Shown: piece after piece, positions 36,601-48,800 of the stretch
Numbering within the stretch: the stretch's first letter is position 1
Layout of the letters: each line of letters starts with the position of its first letter
Assembly (NCBI GenBank): GCA_902702965.1
Contig: CACRXP010000007.1
Coordinates: 713,597 to 777,596 of the forward strand
DNA length: 64,000 nucleotides
Source: Spirometra erinaceieuropaei
Taxonomy: Eukaryota; Platyhelminthes; Cestoda; Diphyllobothriidea; Diphyllobothriidae
Direction of reading: 5' to 3'
The notes under the pieces: model-generated
Seen by the model: only the letters and a program-made list of their open reading frames with translations
What the model was told of the DNA's origin: nothing
Databases searched by the model: none
Position numbers and translations under genes: made by a program

Positions 36601-39600
36601 TAGCTTGGACCTCGTAATCGACCCTGTGTTGTGTGTTTGTGTGGAGCTGCCGGCTGGCGGTCTATGAGTCAGGCTGCAATGATTCCTTCTTAATGTGGCC
36701 TTTATGGCACTCGCATTCCGTAGGATTTGAACCGGGCGTGACGGTACGCCTAGCTGCGGCTTCGGCCGTGCCAACCCCCCCCCCCCTCCCCCATTGTTGT
36801 TGGTTAAAATCCTGGTCATTTGCTCTGCGGACCAGAGGCTGTGGAGTGGAACAAGGTGCAGGCTGGACCGTGCCATCCACCTGCGCCCTCCCCCACCTCC
36901 GGTGTTCTTGACTCTACCTTGACACCGGGTCTAGGTGGGGGAGGAGAGAGTGCGGTAGATGCTGTGCAGGCCGACATTCAATATAAACTAGATCATGCAC
37001 AAGTCACCGTCCCTGCTTCACTTTTTTGCGGAGCACACGGTGGGCATCGTCGACAGCGACGGTCGAGCTGTCGTGTGTGTGTGTGTGTGTGTGGTACGCG
37101 TAGACGGGCTGTTTAGCTTCACCAGCCACTGCGCCCGCGTCTACCTCCGGCCATCTTGCCACTGTCCAGTCATCGAAGCAAGGTGCGTGAGGTAGGCGAC
37201 AGGGCTGTAGATGCCTCACAGGTCTGATTTAGCACAAACAAATTCGTGCTTAAGTTACCCCTGTCGGACCCACCACGTGGGACAATGACGGACGTCGTCG
37301 CTCATGACGTTTGCAATGTCGTGACCCCTATAATTATCCATCATTGTCGATCGTTACTCCTGTTCCAACCACAGTGTTGCTCTCCCGTTCCGCGTCCGCT
37401 CGGGAAGTTGATTCATGTGTACCTACGCTTACCCTGGGGAAGGCGGGAATACACTAAGAAGTTAAACCCCGTGAGCATTGTATAAGAGCGCGCGCTCCCA
37501 ATCTAACAATTACTTGTGCTAGTATTTAAACGTCAAACTTTTGATTTGTTGGATAATAAATTTCTGAGTTTAGGCGAAGTCTCCGGAAATGGCTATTAGG
37601 TGCTTCCTGCTCCAGACAAGAATACCTTTTGATCACCCCTGCCGACTACCGCTGTGTTCGCCTAACATTCATGTGACAGCTCTAATCCCCACAAGTCATG
37701 CCGTGCTCACCCGTAAATTTTCGCTGACTTGGGTTAGTTGACGAATTTCTCCCGAACCCAACGTTCATTTATACTTTTTGACGTTTGCACCTCCCCCCCC
37801 CCGTCTCCCTTGCCAGGACATTTCTAGTCCGTCCCAGTGTCCCGATACCCTGCTAGACGCCACCACTTGGACTGCCTCTGGTGCCAGCGGTTTGAAACGC
37901 GGTAGCGATTTGCCCAGCCCCGCAGCAGGTCTCGTACTGCGTACCGACACAGCCCGCGAGATGGAGATTTTAAGGGAACTTTTGACGCTGCAGGACTTTA
38001 TTCTCCTCCCCATTCGGGATCTCTTGTCTCGGCCGCTGAATGCTGATGTGAGTTGTCTGCGCCCATCCTCTGAGCAATTTAATCTTTCTCCACTCGTCAA
38101 TCTAATTCGAGGCAATTACGCTTTTCCTTAGCAAGTTTTTTTGTCATCAGGTACAAAGCTTCTAATTTCGGTAAAATATTTCACCAAGTATCCTACTGAA
38201 GTAGTTTTTGACATCGTCGACGGCAGTTTCGGGCTTCCTAACTAGGAGGTGTCATCATTTAGGATATTTGCCATAGCAAGCTTACATACATGTACTTGAT
38301 ACGGCTGCGATCATGCCTGATCTAGCCGGCCTCGATGATGTCACAAACTGTACCTCTCCACGCGTGACGATCCGCGGCAGCAGATCTGGACACCTCAACC
38401 TATTCCCTCTGCCAACGAAGAAGACCGAAGGTCCAAGAACCACCTCCATGACTTGACGAACTGTGTTGAGCCAGGTTTGGAACTGGCCCCCTTTTCGACT
38501 CCTCCAATGGGGCAACGGTGCCGGGTCGAGGGCAGTAACACTGAGCTCCTGAAGTGAACGACGAAGAATATGCCCGAACCACCTCAGTCGGCTTTCTTGG
38601 ATGGCCTGAGTTATACTGGCGATGTTGTCGCAGCGAGCGCGGACTGTCTCATTTGAGACGAAATCAGTGTACTTCACTTGAAGGATGGTCCTCAAGCAGT
38701 GGTGGTCAAATACCTTCAGTTTTCGCTCGTCTTCCACGCGCAAAGCCCAGCATTCACAACCGTAGAGAAGAACAGACCGGACAGATGCACGGTACACGTG
38801 AATCTTAGTGGCGATGGAGAGGTCACGTCGGATCCATAGGCATATGCGAAGGCTTGAAAAAACCCAGCGGGCAGCATCGATTCGGGAAACGATGTCGTCC
38901 TTACTCTGTCCATTAGGCAGCAGCCTCGCCCCGAGGTATTTAAAACTGTCTACTTCTTCAAGTTGACTGCCATCAATCTCGAGGGGTGCCTTCTCCTGGT
39001 CAGAGATGCAACTTGAAAACGCTTTAGTCTTCCCAGCGTTTATGGATAAACCGACCGATTTAGCGATCTCGTTCACCCGTGGCACCATAGACTGCAGATC
39101 ACCAAAACTTGAAGCAAGTAAGGCGATATCATCGGCATATTCGAGATCAGTCAATCGATGTCCGGTGCAAACTCAACGCCGTCACCCTCGTCTAGGGCCC
39201 TCCCGAGGATCCAGTCAATAGCATAGTTGAACAGAATTGGCGACAGGATACAACCCTGTAGAACGCCAGACCGAATACCGAACGGTTGGGAAAGATGGTT
39301 GCGGACCAGGACCAGCTACGTAAAGAAAACACAGCCGGGGAACTCCTATCGATCAGGGACTCGGTGCCTTGCAGTATAAATAAAATTTGTTAGAACTGCG
39401 GACAGGCAGAAGCATGACCGTTGGTAACTGTGACTTCTAGACTGTGCTCGAGCTAATGGATGGCAACGCTTATTTTTTCCACAGTGATCTCCAAACGTTT
39501 GCTTTGTTGAAGTCAGAAACCGATTGGAAAATGAATGACAGTCTGTTCTGTGCCATCTCAGCAGCTACCAAGACATTTTTTTGCAGACGTCAAGGACCTT

Positions 39601-42600
39601 GTCTGAGAAGTCTGCACCTTGAATTACATGACGTCGGTCTTTTGGTTGTGCACTTGACTAGAGGGCGTTCTCGTAGTTTTTGTGAATACTATTTTCATCT
39701 CTCCTCGGTAAGATTTTATCTCGTAGCCGCACCTATTAGGGGGTTAAGGTTAGAGGTGTTAGGATTAGGGGTTAGTTTTAAATCCCCCTTTTACCACCGG
39801 TCCCGTATGACAGGCCCCTTGGTCTTGTCTACTGCAGGTGCGACTACGGAATATTATCCGGCCCTCTTCTCTCATATCGTCTGCACCTTGTCTCCTTCCC
39901 GCAGCAAATATGCCATCCACTTTGTCATCTGCGGTGTGGCGAGCGAACAACATCGCACGCCAGAAGGTGCGCATCTCGCATAAACGGAATACATGTCAGT
40001 TGATGTGTCCCGGCACACCTTGAGTGGGGCCCGGTCCTGCATGGCACGCGTAGACGGGCTATTTAGCTTTTTCAGCTTCTGCGTCCGGGCCCACCTCCGG
40101 TCCTCTCGGCATTGTTTTGCCATGAGAGCTAAATGCGTGAGGGGGGAGGGAGTGCGGTGCATGCTGGGCGAGTCTGCCCAACGCCCATGTCACCGCAGCT
40201 GCGGGGCGGGGGGGGGGGAGGGGGCACTCGGCGGACGTCGGCACTGTCGAACTGTCACGTGGATCGACAGCTTTGCTGTTGGGAGCTGAAGACCATCCGT
40301 CACCGGATAAGCCCTAACGGAATGCGTGGGGCAATTGAAAGGCCTGACTGTCACTGTAGGTCCGACCTCGTTGCGTTCTAAATCATGCATAGAAGAACAG
40401 GCAGCTCACCGGATTTTTACCCCCAACACTTTTTGTAAGGTCTTTCGCCACCGTGCTGGACCAATCTGTACATGTTTCACCTCTCAGTCGGATCTTATTT
40501 CGTAACCGCACCTGCAGTAGACAAGCGCCAGCCGCATGTCGTACGGGACCGGTGATAATAGGGGGTTCATCACTAACCCTAACCACTAGCCATTCTCATA
40601 ACCCCCTAACTCTAACCCTGATCCCTAACATCTAACCCTAACCCCCTAGCAGTAACCCATAACCCCAACCCCTAACAGGTGCGACTACGAGATAAGATCT
40701 TATCCACCTCTCGAATGTTAAGTAGTTTCTTTCCTCTCTACCTTGTTCAAACTTCTTTCTGTACCAGTCTGATTCTATGGGCTTTTTAGGATTCACTTGC
40801 GGAGGTGTTCCTGGAGGATCTTCATGAACTCGTCTACGGCGGTATGTGCATGTTCATCTCCGACGCGCAGAAGGCTGATGTCTACGAGCACTTTGGTTTC
40901 TCCGTAAGTAGCCATCAGGCTGTCTCCACCTGCTAGTTTTATCCACTTCTGAAAAGTAGATGAATGGTATCACCATCATTACTGGAATACTGGCTCAAGC
41001 GAATCATTGCCTTCTTTCGTAGTGAGAATCAGCACTTTCGGCATTAGGATTATGCACCCTTAACGCATTCTGTTGGCGATATGCCGTCTATGCGCTCAAT
41101 AACTTGTTGATATTCAGAAATCGATTGTCTTGGTACTTAACTGATATCCCCTCAGCCGTATCAGCTTATTAACTCATCTTGTTAGTCATACCACTTTTGA
41201 TTAATTGGCCTTGTCGCGCGGGTTGTTGCTTTTTTTTACTCCCCCTGCCCCTAGGACCCCTGCGCACCACTTGCAGACTTTCAGGTGCCCATGGGAAGCC
41301 TCCACTTCTCTTGTCTCTGCGCCCTTGTCGATCACTCCCCAGAATTCCTTGTGTCTCTGCTCGGAGAACTTCCAAACGCGTCAAAGCCAGATAGATATCA
41401 TTTCCAGTGCTTGATCCCCAACAGCTCTCTTCACCTGCCGGTCGTACCGGCCGTCAAAAGGGTCACGCGCATCCTCTGTCACCTCTTTGGCCTCCAACGT
41501 AAGCCTATATATATATATATATATATATATACATTGCAAAAGTGCTATACCGTACTCCCGACATAGATACTAGGCAAAAGTTATGAAACGTGTTTCGCCG
41601 ATGTTTCTGCTGTTGCATGACGTATGAGGGAGGGTTTCGGCTCCTCAGTGGGTCTCCCAGCACCCTCTGTGCCTCTAACCACTGGATCACGAGTCCGTTG
41701 CCCTGTCGGTATCGATTGGGAATATACAATGATAGGAGGCGCCCACCGATCGTTCTTACGGAACTCACTCGTTCCGTTGTGCCTTACGGGCTCTCACTAC
41801 CATTGTATATTCGCGATTGAAACAGACAGGGCAACGGGCTCGTGGCTCAGGGGTTAGAGGCGTGGACTTCTAACTAACAGCTAGCGAGTTCGTGCCTCGG
41901 GTGCTCGATACTTCAAGGTTGGTTATGACTGGTTGACTACGGCTAATAAGCCAGAAATGGCCATTCCAGTCTCCCTTGTCTTTGTCGGTAATAGCATTCT
42001 GTCTTTATCATGCGTCGCTGTGTGGCCGCTGGTTGGGCTCGAGAGAGAGAGAGCCCATAAGGCACAACGGAACGAGTGAGGTCCGTAAGAACGATCGGTG
42101 AAGGCCCTTCTACCGGCCGCCGCCGGCGGTGGACGACTCGGATCTTGCGTACGTTTAAAGTACTGCGGAGGCCTCGAGGAGGAGGAAGCAAGAACATGCA
42201 TCCCACTTACGTGAGAAGTGCTTATTCTCTGCCTCTGGTGGACGATGATATGAGAGGGGTTAGTGTGTGGTCTATGAGTTGGCGGATAAATGTGTAGTGT
42301 GTAGGGCGTTCATGGTGTGCTTGGCACTTCGACATTGCGGGCATTTGAGGTGGACACGTCGGATGTATGTCGGGGCCCCTAGCATTGGTTCGCCGGGCTC
42401 AGTGCGATGGATTCGCGGGTGACTTGCCGGGCCGCCCCCTGGTATATGAAGGTGCGATCGCAATGAGGACATGCGGGGTTTGGGTCGACATTGCTTTGTG
42501 CTACATGAGGCACGCACACACGCAAGATGTACGTAGTTGTTTCATTACACACGTCGATAATCTTCCTCGATCAGTTACTGTCTGCCTAAGTTCCTGCTCT

Positions 42601-45271
42601 TTTTCGGATTACCAAGTGTCTACTTCTGTCTCAGATTGCAGACTGATCCGCGCTTTAGATGACCGTTCGTTAAGTACTGACCCTTTCCTTAAAGTGAGGC
42701 TCTTGTGCGTTTACTCTTTCCAGGCCCTTTGCGACAAACACACGCCCAACTTTACTGTCAATTGATATTTTCCCACTATCCTTATTTTAGCCGAGGATTC
42801 CGACTCATGCTCATTCCGACCGCAGTACATACCGAAGCAGCAGCAGCAGACTGACTTCGAACTTCTTGGACGCTGGCTCTACTTCCCCTTCTTCGCCTCT
42901 GTGGATAACATCGAGTCCGCCTTTACGGACCTCTTTATGGTCGTGTTTAGGACCTTCTGTGACACCTGGTCCGTCCTGAATGCCGCGCCCGATGACATGT
43001 GCAGGGTACTACGCCGTTTGCTTAGATGCTAGGCAAAGCCTTGGAAAACCCTATTGATTACATGTCAGCTCGTTAGAAATAACTGTACAGTAACAATGAA
43101 AATATTCGCTATATAAATAGTACTTGATTCATTTGAGTAGCATTGTCACAGAGAAAAAAATATGTAGGGAACCGGGGTATTTAGCTCAGATTCAGACTGT
43201 CCTATTTGGAAAATTCCGCTCTCTGTTGCCTCCAGAGTCTGCCATTGCAAAAAATTGCACGACGGCTGCATAGAAGAATAGTAAAAGCTCATTTTTTTCA
43301 ATCCGTAGATATGACATAGAAGGTAATGTTCTCACGATCTAACGAGTTATATCTCATGAGCCCCTAGCCTTAAAAGCAGCAAGTAAAACTGAGCAGTGAA
43401 TAATGTAGAGATTTTTGAACTTTAAGAAAACTTAACAATAGGCACGCCGGTCGAGCACGCTAGCAAGGCGGGTTTTACAGGTGTGTTGTTTCTCGTCACA
43501 TTCAAACAACCAATCCGGTCAAAGAAAATGGGATTAAATTGTCAAAGGTAAATTAGTCCGGTACAGATACAAGGGGCATTTTACGCCTCCTGTTTTGGTC
43601 TCGAGACTGGATACCCCTAATTCGTTTGGCCATTTCTGTCTCTGACAAACTGGGGCCTAATCTCATGAGACACGTTAGCGGAAGTGGACAAGTAGGTTTT
43701 CAGTCAGAAAGCATTACCAAAGTGGGATCGCAATACCGAGTTGTATGAAGCACAATTTTAAGTTAATTCATACACGATAGCATGCTGGCTCTCGCTAGAG
43801 CCGATTCTTAAGCATAGAGGAAAGCACATATCTCAGATGAGATTGAAACACCTCCGCTGGGATTGACCTTCAGCCTTTTCGCTATTTGTTTCCACAGCCC
43901 ATTAGGTCAGTATATTTTAAGAGTAATAGGCAATGCCTTTGAAAACCCTATTGTAAACGGTACATGCAATATTTCACTTTAAATAAACATGGTACTGAAA
44001 TGTTGTCAGTAATATACACATTTAACAGAATATTTTCGCTGGAAATGTAGAACCAAAACTTGAGAACATTCAGTTGTAGATGATTTCAGTAAAATGTAAT
44101 GACAGTCATCCGCATTAGCGGTATGAGTATGCAAGGCGTTGGTTTAGCACCACAGAGCTGTTCTGTCCACACAAGCGATAGTGTCCAAGCAAATATGCAT
44201 CCAGTCTTTGCTTGAACGTCTCCGTGGTATCCGCCATTATTACGTCCTCGGGAAGCCCGTTCCAGGCACCGACGACTCGCTGTGAAAAACAGTATTTGCG
44301 AACGTCCAGGCGGCATCGGGATCCTCTAAGTTTTAGAGAGTTCCCACGCAGGTTTGTTGTTGTGGCCAGGGTGAAGAAATCGTCGGGGTTTAGGGCACAT
44401 TCCCGGTTCCTCAATATCCGATAGGCCTGTATGAGATCTCCTCGAACCTGCCTGTACTCAAGAGGAAAAAGTTTAAGTTTCCTAAGTCGGCAGTTGTAAA
44501 GTAAAGTCCTGAGGCCTTTTACAATTTTTGTTGCTCTCCTCTGAACTCTTTCTAGCAACTTATAGTCTTTTTTTAGCCACGGGCGCCACGCTTGGATTCC
44601 TTATTCCAGATGCGAGCGAATGAACGCTCCGTATACTTTTCCAAATAACTCTTTGTCTAGGTCCACGAAAGATCGTTTAATGGCAAAGAGAACACTAGTT
44701 GCTCTTTTGGACGCCCTAACACACTGAGATGAAGGCTTAAGGGTCGACAGAATGTTTATCCCAAGATCTTTTTGTTCGGTTACCTGGTTGATCGACCTGC
44801 CCATTGACTCAATAGTTGTTTGAATGCAACTTCCATTTTACTGTCAGGTCACGCAAATAACAGTGGAGCGGTTGACCACGGCTCTCAGCAACTTCCCCAC
44901 CCAACCAAGCGCTCTGGCTGCCGGCTTGGCGCAGTGCGACGTGGAGTCGGTGCGTCGACTGTGGTCGGACAGGATGGCAGATGCTGAGCGCTCTCTCGTC
45001 GCCTCTCATCCTGCCATTGCGTACGTCCTTACATCTCTCATCCCTCGCCTTCCTCGCTGTTTGTTCAGACCCCCTCCTCCCTCGCTGTTTTATGCTGTGA
45101 GGTCTTCTCCGTATGGTCTAAACACACACATCAGCCTTAGCTGATGTGGCTGGGTAACGGGACTGCCGATCGTGTAACGGCAAGGCAGGGTCAATTCATA
45201 GTGATCGCAGTCTCCGCGATCGCCTGCGGATCTTGGAAGCTGTTCGAGTTCGCCTCATTTTTGCCCCAATG

Positions 45272-45317
<46 letters not shown>

Positions 45318-45763
45318 CCTCAAAACGGGCCACGTGATAGATGCGCTGGACCAACACGGGGGCCACATCGGACTCTGGCAGGCGTTATCATTGCGTAATA
45401 ACAAATGCCAACATTTGCGGGGTGCGCTGGCGGACCCTGTTGTCGGCATTCGTCGCACAACTGGACCTGCCACCATCCCATTCTTTTGCGGTCAAAATCC
45501 TGGTCTTGGTGTGTGGACCAGGGGTGCGGAGTGGAGCGCCAAGGCGAAGACCCGTCCGAGCCATCCACCTGCGGCCTCCCCCGTCTCCGGTCTTCTTGAC
45601 TCTGTCTTGACACCGGGCCCAGGCGGGGGAGGAGGAGAGAGTGTAGGTAGATGCTACGCAAGTCTACTGGCACTATAAACCCCTGCGTAAGTCACCGTCC
45701 CTGCTCCCACAATGCAGTCTGTGGGGCACACGGTGGTCATCGTCGAAATCGACGGACGAACTG

Positions 45764-45830
<67 letters not shown>

Positions 45831-48800
45831 GTAGACTGACTACTCGCCACAGCAGGATGTTGCGCAGTCAGGAATCGGGGTGAGCAAGGTTGGGAGGGCA
45901 GGCTGAACGTGCTGACGGGTGATCTCGGACACAAGTCCATGCCAAGCCGCCTGGTCACTCAATGAGCTTCTCAAGAGCCCATACGATTAGGATAACTGGC
46001 TTTAGCGATCACGAAACACACTTTGCGCGCACACGATTCCTGATGCGTGTTGTGCAGGTGAGACCGAAGAAGCGTTCGGATCAGCAGGAAGACGCATCAT
46101 TACTGCGCATCATATGCCATTCTTATTGTAATACCTCGATCCCAAAATACTTTTACCCTCTTACCCGTATCACTGGAATTTGCAAGTAGGTAGACTCTGA
46201 ATGGGAGAAAATAGACTCTTCTATGCTACTTTAAGTCTAACCACTGTTGTCATTCGTTACGTCGGATTCAAAACATCTGCGTCAAACGCCCTCCCTCCCG
46301 ATATTTATAAATCCCAGTGACTGCAATACCAAGACCCTACTGTCCTTCAGCAAAATGTGTTTGACTACAACGCCTAAATGCCGGTCCCGTATTACTGAAA
46401 ATTACAAGTAGGTAGACTCCGAATGGGCGAAAATAGACTCTTCTATGCTACTTTAAGGCTAATCACTGCTGTCATTCGCTATGTCGGATTCAAAATATCT
46501 GGGTAAAACGCCCTCCCGATATCTATAAATCCAACCCTAGTGTAATATCCCAGCGACTGGGACACACAGAACTGCAATACCAAGACCCTACTGTCCTTCA
46601 GCAAAATGTGTTTCACTGCAACGCCTAAATGCCGGTCCATCAGCCTGATCAGTTTACTCCGACGAGGTGTTTTACGGCCCTCCCTGGATTCGGTTTTGTG
46701 TAGCCCGAGTTGTGTGAATAGGGTGAAACTACGGTAACGTTTGTCCTAACTGAGACTGTTCCCTTGCACAACGATGTTACCCTGAATGTAAGACGGCTAT
46801 CTGCGCTCTGGTTCATGCTGGGCATTTTGAGTGTCTAGTAGTAGAATTCTCTTCTCAACGAAGCGTTGTGCTTTACTTTCAAAGTTCATTATTGCTATCT
46901 GCAATTCCCCCCCCCCTCCGTCTCCTCCTCTTCAGTCAACTACGGACTCGACTGGTGGATTACTACAGAGCCACCGTGAGCACACAGCGCCTGCACACTA
47001 TGGTTTCTGGACCACCGCTTCACTACTTGGAGACGAAAGGCGCGCTGAAGGGTAAGTCTTGTCCGCTTGAACTTGTAATGGCCACCCAAAACCGGTACTG
47101 ATTCAGTTGCCCCCAAAGCAAGCGTGGTCATTACCAGCTTGGTGTACTCGTCCCGAGAAACGAAGACCGGTCGGACTCGACTACATCCGCCCGCTTTTGT
47201 TGAATAGCCACCGAAGTTGCTCCGCCAGTTCGCACAGGAGTTTAAAGAGGCGTCGTCGCTGATGAGCTGCCCTTTGGTCGACGAAGCGCGCGAGCTAAAC
47301 ATCTGGGCCCAAACCATATTATTCTCCAATGGTACCCGGTTTCGCAAAACTGCTCTTAGAGGCCACGTTTCGCACTAACAGGAAGAAACTATTTTAACCC
47401 GGTCCTGATGTCCACACAAACGCCTCTCATCGGCTATATCTCCCGGCGATACCTCAGGCACATCCAGAACTTAAAGGACATTCACCAGTCGACTGTCCGA
47501 GCTGCGCTCAATCAACAAATGGGATTGGACGAAGTGGCCGACGCGGCATGAAGACTTACCTCTAAGGCGTACCGCCACACTTATGCACGGCAGTAGTTAT
47601 GCTTTGGCGCGGATTCAGCNNNNNNNNNNNNNNNNNNNNNNNNNNNNNNNNNNNNNNNNNNNNNNNNNNNNNNNNNNNNNNNNNNNNNNNNNCCACTTCC
47701 ATATGACTAGCATTACCTTTTCGACTAAATCCCCCCCAACAGGGCTCGTCGCACTAGGACTTCAGGAGATTCATTATCCCACCACGCCCAGCTCATCAAA
47801 GAGGCGACCACATCTGCGCATGTGCATTAGTCCGGTCTGCCCTTCTCTGTGGTTCGACTGTGTGCGTGAAGGACGAGCGAAAACTGGAGGTATTCAACCA
47901 CCACTGCTTGAGGACCATTCTTCGAGTGAAGTACAAGTCCGCGCGCGCTGCGACAACATCGCAAGGATAATCTAGAACATCCAAGAAAGGCGACTGAGAT
48001 GGTTTGGGCATGTTCTTCGTCGTCCACTTCAGGAGCTCAGTGTTACTGTCCTCGATCCGACACTGTTACCTCATTGGAGGCGTCGAAGAGGGAGTCAACT
48101 AAAAACCTGGCTTGACATAGTTTGTCAAGACATGGGGCGGTTTTTGGACCTTAAATATTCGGCCCCGTCGTTGAAATGTCCAGACCTGTCGCTGTGGATC
48201 GTCGCGCTTGGAGAGGTACAGTTCGGGCATCATCGAGGCCCGTACAAAGTATGAGTAAGTAAGACCACACCGTCTAGCTGACCATTGGGATGTTTACCTC
48301 AGAAACGTTCGAGTAAACCTCTGCGAAACACGAGTCCACACACACACACACACTGCCTTCTCCTGTCATTTACAGTAGAATACTGCAATACTTAAGTCTT
48401 ATTTCGGTTAGAAAGAGTTACCCAGTAGGATTGCAATACCGTTTAGCATTAAACACAGTCTCAAGCTATCTCATGAAATGTTAATCTAAATTCTGAATTG
48501 TTTTTGCTTCGAAAATACTAATTAAGTGCAGTTGTACCACTAATTATCGTGCACCATGGTCTCAAGATATTTCATTCACGTCAGGATTCTGGCATTTGAA
48601 TTCACTTATTTCCGGGAAGCATGCACAAAAGTATTTTTCGTACTCATTTGTTATCAAAGCACGTCTTCTTCAAATTTTATACTCGTTGAAAGAGTGTTTT
48701 TCAGTTTTAAAGAAGTTTATGAAATTTTCTGAGACCACGAAACGTCCATTCATAAAGCGCCGCATCTGTCCATTTATGAATGCTGCTTATGAAGTATGCA

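Noticed and set aside
41285..41566. ELMO exon starting at the AG before 41285 and reading on into the AT repeat
   Set aside because: The acceptor at 41254 keeps the NPxxDF-like motif, and the donor at 41498 keeps the phase with the next exon.
45275..45316. CRISPR-like or satellite array
   Set aside because: Plain dinucleotide repeat; no spaced repeat array is present anywhere in the window.
45737..45958. Poly Thr-His frame and Cys-Val frames across TG tracts
   Set aside because: Microsatellite translation.
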